Source of the DNA: Paraburkholderia sprentiae WSM5005
GTDB lineage: Bacteria > Pseudomonadota > Gammaproteobacteria > Burkholderiales > Burkholderiaceae
DNA: 64,000 nucleotides
NCBI RefSeq assembly: GCF_001865575.2
Contig: NZ_CP017562.2
Coordinates: 2,232,001 to 2,296,000 of the forward strand
Direction: 5' to 3'
The notes under the pieces were generated by a model, which was given only the letters and a program-made list of their open reading frames with translations, had not been told where the DNA came from and made no database searches. Below are positions 25,821 to 35,328 of the stretch, one piece after another (position 1 is the first letter of the stretch; each line of letters opens with the position of its first letter). The translations under genes were made by a program, and so were the position numbers.

Positions 25821-26306
25821 ATGATCAAGACAATGGAGAAGCGGCGAACGCCCCATGCCAAACTGGCCGGTTCAACGAAAGCCAGTGCGCCAGCTGCCCG
25901 CGTTTCCTATGTGATCGGCCAGTTGGACCGATTGCTCAAACGCAGTTTTATCGATGTGCTCGGCGAATTCGGGCTGACCTTGCCTCAGTTCACTGCGCTG
26001 TCCGTCATCAGCGCCAGCGGCGCGATGACCAACGCGAAACTCGCCGAACGCTCGCTCATCACGCCGCAGTCGGCCAACGAGGTTGTCAAGACAATGGAGG
26101 CAAACGGTTGGGTCGGACGCGTTGGACATCCTACCCACGGTCGACTGATCCATCTGTTCCTGACCGACGAAGGACGCCGGGTATTGCAGGAGTGCGATTC
26201 GGCGATCGATACGCTCGAGGCGTCCATGCTGGACGGTTTGACGGAAATTCCGGTCGATACGCTGCGCAAGGTGCTGCAGCGATGTGTGTCGAATCTGCGC
26301 GCTTGA
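25821..26306 (+). CDS. MarR-family repressor of the hydroxycinnamate cluster
   Basis: Winged-helix regulator of 161 aa. Dimerisation helices occupy both ends, and the core winged helix is at about residues 55-120 (LPQFTALSVISASGAMTNAKLAERSLITPQSANEVVKTMEANGWVGR, then the wing HPTHGRLIHLFLTDEGRRVL). MarR-type repressors of the FerC/CouR/PhdR kind respond to hydroxycinnamoyl-CoA and control such clusters. The recurrent ATATCAGG-N3-CCTGATAT palindrome in front of each transcription unit here, including this gene, is its likely target. A second in-frame ATG at 25833 is possible. Ligand and binding are inferred, not shown. Confidence 0.9.
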   Translation: MIKTMEKRRTPHAKLAGSTKASAPAARVSYVIGQLDRLLKRSFIDVLGEFGLTLPQFTALSVISASGAMTNAKLAERSLITPQSANEVVKTMEANGWVGRVGHPTHGRLIHLFLTDEGRRVLQECDSAIDTLEASMLDGLTEIPVDTLRKVLQRCVSNLRA

Positions 26307-26437
26307 GGGGACTTTCCCGATTTCGCGTCGGTGAGCCGGGAAGACGGCGGCGGCTTGAGGAATCGCGTCTCCTGGCCGCGACGTCGCCCCGGCTGGCAAG
26401 CGCGGCGCGGTCCCGCGCCGTACCGTTCGTTGTTGCG

Positions 26438-27676
26438 TCAGTCAGCCGACGCGTCGCAGGCGCAATCAAGAGAAGACGCCGTGGCCGGACGTTCCATTAC
26501 AGCAAGCCGTTGCAGTGCCACGAGGCCGAGTAGCGCGAGTCCAAGTCCCAGCGTGAAGTCAGCGTGAACGCCCGCACGGTCGACAATCGTGCCCCCCACT
26601 GCCGAACCCACGGCGATCGCGACCTGGATGATGCTGACGAACATGGCCGACCCCGCTTCGGGCAAGTCTGTCGTGCCGCGCTGAATCCATACGCTAAAGC
26701 AAAGCGGAAGCGCTCCGAACGCGATTCCCCAAAGCAGCATCCCCGCAGTCTCGCCGATCGGCGAATGCTCGAGCAGCAACATCGACGACATCGCGCCCAA
26801 TAGCAGCAGAACCATCGCGGCGACAGATTTCTTTAGATGGTCCGAAATCACCATCGACGTCAACGCATTGGAGAAGAAGCCGATCAGACCGAATCCGAAC
26901 AGCAACAGCGTGATGACACTCAACGAGAAGTCGTGCTCGAGCAGCGGAGCGATGTACGTGTAGGTCGAGAAATGCGCGCCGAAGACGAGCCCGACCATCA
27001 CCATGCTCAACCTCGTATGAGGCCGGCCAAGCAATGTTTTGAAATCGGCGATCCGCAACGCCGATGCCGACGGCAGCGAGGGCACGAGGAACGCTTGCGC
27101 CAATAGCGCGAGCGAAACGAGCCCCGCGGTGGCGGCGAACGCCATCCGCCACGATGCAAACGACGCGATAAAGGTGCCGAGCGGCACACCGATCACGGTT
27201 GCGCAGGTCACGCCGGTCAGAATCGTCGCGGTCGCTCTAGCGGCATCCTTTGCTTGCACGAGTCGCGGAGCGGCGGCCGTCGCCAAAGTCCAGAAGCCCC
27301 CTAACGCGCCGCCGAGCAATGCACGTCCCACCAGCATGACCGGCAGGTTCGGTGCGACTGCGCACACCACGTTCGCGATCAGCAGCACCGCGGTGAGAAG
27401 CAGAAAAACGTAGCGCCGGTCCATGCGACCCGCGCTGACGATCAGCGTCGGCGCCAATATTGCGGCCATTACGCCAGGCGTGGTGACCATGAGACCGGCG
27501 ACACCGGTCGACACGCCAAGATCGTGGGCAATTTGCGGCAACAGCCCGACAGGCAAAAATTCGGCCGTGACGAACGCAAATGCGCTCACCGCTACCGCTA
27601 TGACGGATAGCCACTGGGCCGCGGATGTTGCGTTTTCTTCCAGGGATGCTGGAGCCGTCGGTGTATCGATGTGCAT
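26438..27676 (-). CDS. MFS exporter, DHA1/AraJ-like
   Basis: Twelve-helix major facilitator of 412 aa. TM1 (VIAVAVSAFAFVTAEFLPVGLLPQIAHDLGVS) matches the AraJ/SotB/YdhP-type sugar- and drug-efflux subgroup, and the ALLGGALGGFWTLATAAAPRLV segment corresponds to motif C of antiporters. The C-terminal tail is short and cysteine-containing. It is convergent with marR and has no operator copy nearby, so it probably does not belong to the ferulate regulon. The substrate is unknown. Confidence 0.88.
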   Translation of the reverse strand: MHIDTPTAPASLEENATSAAQWLSVIAVAVSAFAFVTAEFLPVGLLPQIAHDLGVSTGVAGLMVTTPGVMAAILAPTLIVSAGRMDRRYVFLLLTAVLLIANVVCAVAPNLPVMLVGRALLGGALGGFWTLATAAAPRLVQAKDAARATATILTGVTCATVIGVPLGTFIASFASWRMAFAATAGLVSLALLAQAFLVPSLPSASALRIADFKTLLGRPHTRLSMVMVGLVFGAHFSTYTYIAPLLEHDFSLSVITLLLFGFGLIGFFSNALTSMVISDHLKKSVAAMVLLLLGAMSSMLLLEHSPIGETAGMLLWGIAFGALPLCFSVWIQRGTTDLPEAGSAMFVSIIQVAIAVGSAVGGTIVDRAGVHADFTLGLGLALLGLVALQRLAVMERPATASSLDCACDASAD

Positions 27677-27895
27677 GATGACCTTGATGCCAGTTTGAAG
27701 TCTGACACTGTAGGCCGGGTCTCACGTCGGAAAAAGAGTCGTCCGCTGAAAAGACTAGCTAACGTGGCTGAACAATGCGCGGGCGGTCACGGCCGCGTCG
27801 CTTCCGCGTGCGGGTCAGGAACGCACCTTGCGTCGACCAGCGCCGCGACGTAGGCTGGAACCATGACGCGCGGGCGGCTCGGCGATGGAGGCTAG

Positions 27896-29212
27896 ATGAA
27901 ATGCAGACGGGCGGCAACGTTAGGAGTGGCCGTTATTCTCGTTGCCCTCATGGCCGCATGCGGCGGACACGCCGCGCGTGCATGGGAGCCCGCGCAGACG
28001 CCCGTGGCCGCGCCCTTCGCGGTCAGCAGCGATACCGAGGCCGTGCGGCGCGGCGCGAAGCTCGCAGCCGTTGGCAATTGCGTCACGTGCCACACCGTGG
28101 CGGGCGGCCAACCGCTCGCAGGCGGAGTGCCACTGAAAACACCCTTCGGCGTCATTTACTCGACCAACATCACGCCGGACACCGACACCGGCATCGGCGG
28201 CTGGTCGCTCGACGCGTTCGCACGCGCGATGCGGCGCGGCGTATCCGGCGACGGCCATCTGCTCTATCCCGCGTTCCCGTATCCTCACTTCACACACATC
28301 AGCGATGCCGATATCGGCTCGCTGTATGCGTGGCTGATGAGCCGCGCTCCCGTCAACGCTCGTACGCCGCACAACGAGCTGATCTTCCCGCTCGGCTTCA
28401 GGCCCATCATGGCCGTGTGGAATCTGCTTTATCTGCATACCGGTGCCGAAGCAGCGCCGTCCCCCTCCGAAGCGCCAGACGTCGCACGCGGGCGTTACCT
28501 GGTCGAAAGCCTTGGCCATTGCGGTGCGTGCCACACGCCGCTCAACCGGCTCGGCGCGGAGCGCCGCGACGAGGCGCTGCAAGGCGGCACGATCGAGGGA
28601 TGGGACGCTCCCGCGCTCACCGACCTCGCGTCACGCCCGACGCCCTGGACGCAGGCACAGCTCGTCAGCTATCTGCGCACCGGCCTCGCGAGCGCACATG
28701 GAGCGGCAGCAGGTCCGATGCGCGATGTCACGCGCATGCTCGCCGACGCATCCGCCTCTGACGTGGAGGCGATTGCCGCGTATCTGCTGGCGCTGCCAAC
28801 CGGGGCCCGAAGCGTGCCTGAGCATGCCGTCGCTTCGGCCCCCGCTTCCGCTGCGAGCGTGCCCGTTTCGACCGAGCCCCGCGGCGGCGCGAATCTTTTC
28901 GCAGCGGCCTGCGCGTCGTGCCATGCGCCAGGCGCGCCGATGTCGAACGATGGCGCTCGACCGCTGCTGTCCGTTTCCACGGCCGTGAACGCCGACAGCC
29001 CACGCAACACCGTTCGCGTGATCCTCGATGGCATCGACTGGCAGGAAAGCGATAGCGCGCCCTTCATGCCATCTTTCGCCGGCACATTCACGGATGCGCA
29101 GATAGCGGAGCTCGCCAACTACACGCGCGAGCGCTTCACCGCACGCGGCTCATGGCCCTCGCTCGACGCCGGCGTGGTCGCGCATCTTCGCAAGGACGGC
29201 TTGCCACGATGA
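27896..29212 (+). CDS. periplasmic triheme cytochrome c, electron acceptor of an oxidoreductase
   Basis: Membrane-attached cytochrome c of 438 aa. The signal peptide ends near LMAAC, a probable lipobox. Three CXXCH heme sites are present: CVTCH (62-66), CGACH (209-213) and CASCH (339-343), with methionine-containing segments between, the layout of the cytochrome subunit of alcohol/aldehyde dehydrogenases. The stop codon overlaps the ATG of the next gene (ATGA), and that gene likewise overlaps the third. This cytochrome would accept electrons from the molybdenum hydroxylase and feed them to the respiratory chain. The ribosome site GGAGG lies directly before the ATG. Confidence 0.92.
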   Translation: MKCRRAATLGVAVILVALMAACGGHAARAWEPAQTPVAAPFAVSSDTEAVRRGAKLAAVGNCVTCHTVAGGQPLAGGVPLKTPFGVIYSTNITPDTDTGIGGWSLDAFARAMRRGVSGDGHLLYPAFPYPHFTHISDADIGSLYAWLMSRAPVNARTPHNELIFPLGFRPIMAVWNLLYLHTGAEAAPSPSEAPDVARGRYLVESLGHCGACHTPLNRLGAERRDEALQGGTIEGWDAPALTDLASRPTPWTQAQLVSYLRTGLASAHGAAAGPMRDVTRMLADASASDVEAIAAYLLALPTGARSVPEHAVASAPASAASVPVSTEPRGGANLFAAACASCHAPGAPMSNDGARPLLSVSTAVNADSPRNTVRVILDGIDWQESDSAPFMPSFAGTFTDAQIAELANYTRERFTARGSWPSLDAGVVAHLRKDGLPR

Positions 29213-29691
29213 TTACACTCAACGTCAACGGTGTCAGTCATACGGTCGATGTCGACCCGTCCACGCCGCTGCTCTACGTGCTGCGCAACCCGTTGCAGCT
29301 CGATGGCGCGAAGTTCGGCTGCGGTCTCGGTCAATGCGGCGCATGCACGGTGAGCGTCGGCGGTGAGCCGGTGTTCTCCTGCCTCATGCCGGTCGTGGCC
29401 GTTGGCGATCGGCCAGTGCTAACCGTCGAAGGACTGGGCACCGCGGAACGTCCGGGACCCCTTCAGCAAGCGTTCATCGGCGAACAAGCCGCGCAATGCG
29501 GCTATTGCATCGCCGGCATGATCATGCGCGCGCACACGCTGCTCGAGCGGACCCCGCACCCGACCGATGAACAGATCCGCCGCCACATGCAGCCGAACCT
29601 GTGCCGCTGCGGCACGCACATGCGCATTCTCGCGGCGATCGGGCAAGTCGCGACGGGTTCGCCGTCTGCGGACGACGGAGCACAGTCATGA
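29209..29691 (+). CDS. iorA: [2Fe-2S] subunit of a molybdenum hydroxylase (IorA-type)
   Basis: Small iron-sulfur subunit, 160 aa. The plant-type ferredoxin cluster is bound by C38, C43, C46 and C58 (FGCGLGQCGACTV...FSC), and the second cluster by C97, C100, C132 and C134 (QCGYC...LCRCG), as in the xanthine dehydrogenase family. The start at 29209 is fixed by the ATGA overlap with the cytochrome gene and by the MITLNVNG N-terminus. Its C-terminus overlaps the catalytic subunit gene by 4 bp. It passes electrons from the molybdenum cofactor to the cytochrome. Confidence 0.93.
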   Translation: MITLNVNGVSHTVDVDPSTPLLYVLRNPLQLDGAKFGCGLGQCGACTVSVGGEPVFSCLMPVVAVGDRPVLTVEGLGTAERPGPLQQAFIGEQAAQCGYCIAGMIMRAHTLLERTPHPTDEQIRRHMQPNLCRCGTHMRILAAIGQVATGSPSADDGAQS

Positions 29692-31988
29692 GCGACGGCC
29701 GCGCATTCCCCGTCGCTCATCACTGCGGCCCGGACGACCCGGCGCGGCGCCGCTTCATCGTTGGCGGCTCGCTGATGGTGAGCTTCGCGATCGTGCCTGG
29801 CATGGCCGCGCTCGCGCAAACCACCACCGAAGCGGGCACCTTCAAGGCGAGCGCTCCGAAACTGCCGGGCAGTCTCAAGGCCACGCCGTTGCTCGATGCG
29901 TGGATCAAGGTCGCGCCTGACGGCCGCGTGAGCGTATGCACGGGCAAAGCGGAGCTTGGCACAGGCATTCGCACCGCGCTCCTGCAGGTCGCCGCGGAAC
30001 AGCTGGATCTCGCGCCTCACGCAATCGAGCTGATCACCGCCGACACCGCCGCAACGCCGAATGAAGGCTACACCGCAGGCAGTCACACGATGGCGGACAG
30101 CGGCACCGCGATCCTCAACGCCGCGGCTCAGGTGCGCACGCTGCTCATCGCGAGCGCGGCCTCGCAGCTCGGCGTGGACGCATCGGCCCTCACGACGAGC
30201 GACGGCGCCGTCGTTGCCGCCGATGGCAGACGCGTGACCTATGGCGAAGCCGCGCGTTACGCGAACCTCCATCAGAACGCACAGCCCGATGCCGCGACCA
30301 AGCCGCCATCGTCATACGCGCTGATTGGCCATGCGCTGCCGCGCGTGGATATTCCGGGCAAGGTGACGGGCGGCGCGAGCTATGTGCAGGACCTGCGGCT
30401 GCACGGCATGCTGCATGCCCGCGTCGTGCGGCCGCCGTCTTATGGCGCGAGCCTCGTTGCAGTCGATAGCGGGCGCGTCGAGGCGCTGCCCGGCGTCATC
30501 AAGGTCGTGCGCAACGGCAACTATCTCGCGGTGGTGGCGGACGACGAATGGCGCGCGATCCTCGCGATGCGTGAGCTCGCGCTCGCCGCGCAATGGCAGC
30601 CCGGGCCGCCCCTGCCCGATCCGGCGAACATCCACGCGTTGCTGATGTCGCTGCCTTCGCAGGAAATCGCGGTGGCCGATCAGCACACAGCGACAGGCGC
30701 GGCCGTGCCCGGGACGACGTGGCGGGCGCGCTATTCCAGGCCGTATCTGACGCATGGCTCGATTGGACCATCATGCGCCGTCGCGCAACTCGACCAGGGC
30801 GTGATGACCGTGTGGACGCACACGCAAGGCGTCTACCCGCTGCGCGCGGGCATCGCCGAAATGCTCGCCTTGCCGCCCGATAACGTGCGCTGCGTGCATG
30901 TAGAAGGTTCGGGCTGCTACGGACACAACGGCGCGGACGATGTCGCGGCCGACGCCGCCCTCATCGCACGCGAGCTGCCCGGCCGCCCGGTGCGCGTGCA
31001 ATTCATGCGCGAACAGGAACACCTGTGGGAGCCGTTCGGCCCGGCGATGACCGTCGAGGCGAGCGCCACGCTCGATGCGACCGGCACGATTGCCGAGTGG
31101 CGTTACGAGCTATGGAGCAACACGCATAACAACCGCATCGAGAATGCGGGGCGCCTATTGCCCGCGCAACTGCTGGCGCAACCGTTCATCCCCGCGCCGC
31201 CGAAGCCGATTCCGATGCCGGAAGGCGGAGGCGATCGCAACAGCATTCCGCTATATCGCGTGCCCAGTCTGCACGTGCAGCATCATTTCGTGCCCACGAT
31301 GCCGATACGCGTGTCCGCCATGCGCTCGCTGGGCGCGCACATGAACGTGTTCGCGATCGAGAGCTTCATCGACGAGCTCGCCAGAGCCGCGCACGCCGAC
31401 CCGGTTGCATTTCGTCTCAAGCATCTCGATGATCCGCGCGCCGGTGACGTCATTCGCGCCGTGGCCGATCAATTCGGCTGGCGAGCCCGCACCGGGCGAT
31501 CGGGCGGGTCGAGCCCGCGCTCGCAGGGAACCGGCTTTGCGTTTGCCCAATACAAGAACCTGATGGCCTACCTTGCCGTCGCGATGGATGTGACGGTCAT
31601 GCGCGATACCGGCGAGCTCAGCATCGAGCGCGTCGTCGCGGCCGTCGATTGCGGGCAGATCGTGAATCCGGACGGCGTGCGCAATCAGATCGAAGGCGGC
31701 ATTCTGCAAACCGCGAGCTGGACGCTCTATGAAGAAACGCATTTCGACCGGCAACGCATCACGAGCTTCGACTGGAGCACTTATCCGATCATGCGTTTCG
31801 CGTCGGTGCCCAAACGCGTGGACGTGCTGTTGATCGACCGGCCGGGCCTGCCATTCCTCGGTGTCGGAGAGGCGGCGCAAGGCCCGGCCGCCGCGGCGCT
31901 CGCGAACGCGATCGACGACGCGACCGGCGTGCGGACCCGCGACTTGCCGTTGCTCGGGCCGAAGGGGAAAGACGCCCTCAAGGCGTGA
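29688..31988 (+). CDS. iorB: molybdopterin-binding catalytic subunit (IorB/aldehyde oxidoreductase type)
   Basis: Catalytic subunit of 766 aa of a periplasmic xanthine-dehydrogenase-family enzyme that hydroxylates an aldehyde or N-heterocycle. It begins with a twin-arginine signal (DPARRRFIVGGSLMVSF...ALAQ), fitting export of the folded cofactor enzyme. The active-site glycine-rich loops (GKAELGTGIRTALLQ, GYNGADD-like GCYGHNGADDVAAD) and the C-terminal GVGEAAQGPAAAALANAI with the catalytic Glu are present. The combination with a triheme cytochrome and IorA is that of isoquinoline-1-oxidoreductase and membrane aldehyde dehydrogenases. The substrate is unknown; proximity to the ferulate cluster makes an aromatic aldehyde conceivable. 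Confidence 0.92.
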   Translation: MSDGRAFPVAHHCGPDDPARRRFIVGGSLMVSFAIVPGMAALAQTTTEAGTFKASAPKLPGSLKATPLLDAWIKVAPDGRVSVCTGKAELGTGIRTALLQVAAEQLDLAPHAIELITADTAATPNEGYTAGSHTMADSGTAILNAAAQVRTLLIASAASQLGVDASALTTSDGAVVAADGRRVTYGEAARYANLHQNAQPDAATKPPSSYALIGHALPRVDIPGKVTGGASYVQDLRLHGMLHARVVRPPSYGASLVAVDSGRVEALPGVIKVVRNGNYLAVVADDEWRAILAMRELALAAQWQPGPPLPDPANIHALLMSLPSQEIAVADQHTATGAAVPGTTWRARYSRPYLTHGSIGPSCAVAQLDQGVMTVWTHTQGVYPLRAGIAEMLALPPDNVRCVHVEGSGCYGHNGADDVAADAALIARELPGRPVRVQFMREQEHLWEPFGPAMTVEASATLDATGTIAEWRYELWSNTHNNRIENAGRLLPAQLLAQPFIPAPPKPIPMPEGGGDRNSIPLYRVPSLHVQHHFVPTMPIRVSAMRSLGAHMNVFAIESFIDELARAAHADPVAFRLKHLDDPRAGDVIRAVADQFGWRARTGRSGGSSPRSQGTGFAFAQYKNLMAYLAVAMDVTVMRDTGELSIERVVAAVDCGQIVNPDGVRNQIEGGILQTASWTLYEETHFDRQRITSFDWSTYPIMRFASVPKRVDVLLIDRPGLPFLGVGEAAQGPAAAALANAIDDATGVRTRDLPLLGPKGKDALKA

Positions 31989-32078
31989 GGCAGTCGATGA
32001 GAAGGCTCGGGTTCGGTCCTCGCGACTTGCTCACCGAACGCGGCGCGCGCGACCTTCGGCACGCCGCCGGCACCTCGC

Positions 32079-32552
32079 TCAGTGGCTGGACGGAAACGCG
32101 AATGTCGCACGCGCGCTGCCATTACCGCGGACGTTCACGCTCTGCCTTCTCGTCACGCCGCTGTAAGTGGCGCTGACCGTATAGCGTCCCGGAGGCAGCC
32201 GCGCCAGCAGGTACGGACCATGCGAGGTGGTATCGAGCACCGCCGTGCCGCCAGCTTTGGCAACTTGCACCTGGACGTCGGCCACATAGCTCGCACCGGG
32301 ACCGGTGAACTGCAGAGACAGCGGCCACTGCCTTCGTGCCTGCCGCAGCGCGGTCGACTCGTCGCGACCGACTCCGCCGGTGACGAACGATATGTCGCCC
32401 TGCTGCTGCGTCGGTGGCATGCCGGTCCTGTGGATCTCGCTAGCGGTCTCCGGAGCACTCGTCTGCGCCACTGCGACGCCTGCCTGAACGAGTGTGAACG
32501 CCGCGGCGAGCAGGGTCGACGCGATCCGGGGAGCGTTTCGTTGCATTTTCAT
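32079..32552 (-). CDS. exported carboxypeptidase-regulatory-like domain protein, paralogue 1
   Basis: Secreted 157-aa protein. The signal peptide ends at VAVA/QTSAP. The mature part starts with GDISFVTGGVGRDESTALRQ and continues into a beta-sandwich of the carboxypeptidase-regulatory/transthyretin-like type (VADVQVQVAKAGGTAVLDT...GPYLLARLPPGRYTVSATYSG). Its paralogue lies at 42196-42627 and shares the F-x-TGG-(V/I)-G-x-x-x-S start and the LPxGRYxVxATYxG end. Such domains bind or scaffold other envelope molecules. No enzymatic residues are seen. It is convergent with the oxidoreductase operon. Confidence 0.82.
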   Translation of the reverse strand: MKMQRNAPRIASTLLAAAFTLVQAGVAVAQTSAPETASEIHRTGMPPTQQQGDISFVTGGVGRDESTALRQARRQWPLSLQFTGPGASYVADVQVQVAKAGGTAVLDTTSHGPYLLARLPPGRYTVSATYSGVTRRQSVNVRGNGSARATFAFPSSH

Positions 32553-32703
32553 CGTGGTTGCTCCTTACAGTATTGCCGACTGCGGGTCAGAGTGGGTACC
32601 CGGTCCGTCGGACGGAAGAACGCTTGCAATAGGCTCGAGGCGCATCGCGCGGCGCATACCGGCCACGCGCGAGGGCGCCTCACGACTCGAAGGAAAAGAC
32701 GCC

Positions 32704-34206
32704 TCAATTCTGTTTGGAGTCTTCATGGACTGAAGTTGGCGGTCCGCCTGCCGTTGAGGTTTGGGTTTGGGCAGCGGGCACACGTGGCATGCGGATGCCG
32801 GCATAGGCGATTGCCACCGTCAGCAACGGACTCACCACGCAAAACACAGCAAAGGGTGCGTAGCTGAGCGTCGGCACGCCAAGGGTCACTGCCATAAACG
32901 CCCCGCAACTATTCCAGGGGATCAGCGCGCCTGTGGTCGTGGCCGAATCACCAACAGAACGCGATAACACCACGGGCGCGTAGCCGCGTGCCGCGAATGC
33001 ACTCCTGAACATCCGGGCCGGCAGCACGGCCGCGATGAACTGGTCTGCCGTAACGATGTTCGTCGCGATGGTCGCCAATACCAGGGAACCGACCAGCGCC
33101 CCACCGCTCCTGGCCCAATCGGCTACCGGGGCAATCAGGCGTTCTATCGCACCGCACTTCTCTACCACCCCTCCGAATGCCAGTGCCGTGATGATCAGCC
33201 AGATGGTATTCAACATGCTGTCCATACCGCCGCGAGTCAGGAGCGTATCAAGCGCTGGATTTCCAGTCGTAGACTTGTAGCCGCTCCCAAGCGCAAGCCA
33301 TACGCCTTTGAGCATCGCAATCGGGGCCGGCACGCCCTCTCGGGCCGAGGCAAACGCGATGACACGCGCTGGCTCGACGAAAACCGCAACCACTGCGCCC
33401 GCGAGCGCACCGAGAAAGATGGTGGTAAATGGCGGAAGCCGGAACAGCGTCAGCACGACGACGAGGATGAGCGGCAGGAACAATACGGGCGATATATAGA
33501 ATTCGCTCTGCATTGCTGCAACCTCGGCGCTAGCATCGAAGTCGCCCGGACGGCCAAGCAGATAAAACACGGCCAGCGTGACGACGATCGTCATGAGTGA
33601 TGTCAGCAGCGTCTCGCGCACGTGTTGATACAGATCGACACCCGCGGCAGCGGCCGCAAGATTCGCGGTGTCCGAGAGCGGCGAAGACTTGTCGCCGAAA
33701 TAAGCGCCGGAAATCACTGCACCGGCCGTAATGGCAGGGCTGAGGCCCATGCTCTGTGCAATGCCCATGAGGCCGATCCCGATCGTACCCGCGACAGTCC
33801 ACGAGGTCCCGATGGCGAACGAGATCACCGCGCAGATTCCAGCCGCCGAGACGTAAAAGTAGTCCGGGCTCAGCAATTTCAGCCCGTAATAGACCATGGC
33901 GACGATCGTGCCGCAGAGCGCCCACGTGCCGATCAGCGCGCCGACCGCGAACAGGATGAGAATCGCGCCAATCCCGGAGCTGACGCTTGCATTCGCGGCC
34001 TCGCCAAGCGAAGCGAGCGAATGACCGCGACGCCAGCCGACAAAGACGGCCAGCATGGTCGCCACGACGAGCGCCACCTGGTTCGGCCCGTTCGCACCGC
34101 CATCGCCGAACAGGTAAAACGAGAGACCGACGAGAAAGACGAGGCCGGCAATCGGAATCAGAGCTTCGAACATCGTAACCGGCTGAGGTGAATCGCGCCG
34201 CTTCAT
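32704..34206 (-). CDS. nhaC: NhaC-family Na+/H+ antiporter
   Basis: Inner-membrane antiporter of 500 aa exchanging cytoplasmic Na+ for H+. The start at 34206 (MKRRDSPQPVTMFEALIP) follows CGGAGC 8 nt upstream; an in-frame ATG at 34239 is an alternative. About eleven hydrophobic helices are seen. NhaC-family segments include GALIGTWALCGTIVAMVYYGLKLL, ISGAYFGDKSSPLSDTANLAAA with the conserved acidic and polar residues, and the late SVGDSATTTGALIPWNSCGAF. The gene stands alone, with no obvious partner. Confidence 0.92.
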   Translation of the reverse strand: MKRRDSPQPVTMFEALIPIAGLVFLVGLSFYLFGDGGANGPNQVALVVATMLAVFVGWRRGHSLASLGEAANASVSSGIGAILILFAVGALIGTWALCGTIVAMVYYGLKLLSPDYFYVSAAGICAVISFAIGTSWTVAGTIGIGLMGIAQSMGLSPAITAGAVISGAYFGDKSSPLSDTANLAAAAAGVDLYQHVRETLLTSLMTIVVTLAVFYLLGRPGDFDASAEVAAMQSEFYISPVLFLPLILVVVLTLFRLPPFTTIFLGALAGAVVAVFVEPARVIAFASAREGVPAPIAMLKGVWLALGSGYKSTTGNPALDTLLTRGGMDSMLNTIWLIITALAFGGVVEKCGAIERLIAPVADWARSGGALVGSLVLATIATNIVTADQFIAAVLPARMFRSAFAARGYAPVVLSRSVGDSATTTGALIPWNSCGAFMAVTLGVPTLSYAPFAVFCVVSPLLTVAIAYAGIRMPRVPAAQTQTSTAGGPPTSVHEDSKQN

Positions 34207-34552
34207 CGCGATGCTCCGTTTGTGTGTTCGGAAATGCAAACGTTGCCATCCAGGCCGACCGGCGACCGGTTAACCGTCAAAACGTGCGCGAACGGCGGCT
34301 TTTGATTCGATCCGGCGGCGCAGGCGTGCGCCCCCGCGCCCCTACGGCGAGGCCATGGCGGCTCCGGCGGGCTCGTCGTTGCTTCAAGCATAGGAAAGAA
34401 TCTCTGCCGCGTGAAGACGCGTCAGACTCGGGCTCGCCGATCCGCGGGTTGCGTGCGATTTTTGCGTTTGGATCGACCACTGTCTCTACCCTCGAAGAGC
34501 GCATTTATTCGATGCAAATCGCATGAAAGCCGCGCCGCGGGTTGCGCTTGTC
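34207..34552. other. intergenic region, no gene seen
   Basis: About 346 bp between the 5' end of nhaC and the 3' end of the DUF72 gene. Several short overlapping frames exist on both strands, but none has a ribosome site plus recognisable protein. It must hold the nhaC promoter. Confidence 0.5.
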
Positions 34553-35323
34553 TCAGCAAGCGGCTTTCTCCAGTTTCTCCATCAATGTCAGAGCGTTAGG
34601 AACCGCCTCGCCGCGCGCGGTATTGTCGAAAATGCACCAGACCTCGGTGGCTGAGTTTCGAGCGTCGATAATCCGCGCAGCCACCGCTTCGATGAACGTC
34701 TCGTCATATGCCGAGTAGTAAATCTCTGGCGAGCCATGCAGACGGATGTACAGCGTACCCGGATCGCCCATCGGTTCGACCCCGGCGACCGGCGACGGAT
34801 GCGCGCGCACGCAAGCGATCCCGGCATTTTTCAGCGTTCGCGCGCCCTCTTCGGTAAACCAGCTTGCGTGGCGTGGTTCGCAGACGACATGCGCTGCCGT
34901 GCGGCCACGTAGCAGCGAAAAGAAGTCTCCTGTCGCGACCTCATCCAACGCCAGGCTGGGCGGCAACTGCAGCAACAGGCAGCCCAATTTCTCACCCAGC
35001 GGCGCCAGTTCCTGCACGAATTCGCTAACGGCGGCATCCGCGTCACGCAATCTGAGTTCGTGCGAAATTCTCCGCGGAACCTTGACAGAGAACCGGAATG
35101 CGTCGGGCACGCTGGCAGCCCACCGAGCATAGGTTTTCGGCTGATGCGAACGATAGAACGACGAATTGATTTCGACCGTAGGAAAGACCTGCGCATACCG
35201 CTCGAGATGGCTACCCTGCGCTGGAAATCGCGCCGCTACCTTGGCCGACAGCGCCCATCCGGCACATCCGATATGTATCGGCGAGGCAGTGGGAGGATTC
35301 TCGCGATGCGGCGCATCGATCAT
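34553..35323 (-). CDS. DUF72-domain protein (YecE-like)
   Basis: A 256-aa soluble protein of the DUF72/YecE family, a TIM-barrel fold without established function. Family motifs are visible: IHIGCAGWAL near the N-terminus, NSSFYR, RFSVKVPRRISHELRL, LLLQLPPSL, CEPRHASWFTEEG and YIRLHGSPEIYYSAYD near the C-terminus. It starts 5 bp after the esterase stop, so the two are likely co-transcribed. Confidence 0.92.
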   Translation of the reverse strand: MIDAPHRENPPTASPIHIGCAGWALSAKVAARFPAQGSHLERYAQVFPTVEINSSFYRSHQPKTYARWAASVPDAFRFSVKVPRRISHELRLRDADAAVSEFVQELAPLGEKLGCLLLQLPPSLALDEVATGDFFSLLRGRTAAHVVCEPRHASWFTEEGARTLKNAGIACVRAHPSPVAGVEPMGDPGTLYIRLHGSPEIYYSAYDETFIEAVAARIIDARNSATEVWCIFDNTARGEAVPNALTLMEKLEKAAC

Positions 35324-35328
35324 GGATT

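Noticed and set aside
26403..26420. GC-rich 7-bp hairpin between marR and the next MFS gene as a terminator
   Set aside because: No T-run, and such GC stems are frequent in this sequence, so not listed as a feature.
27775..28761. 328-codon Arg-rich frame over the cytochrome gene
   Set aside because: Shadow of the triheme cytochrome c, whose three CXXCH sites fix the true frame.
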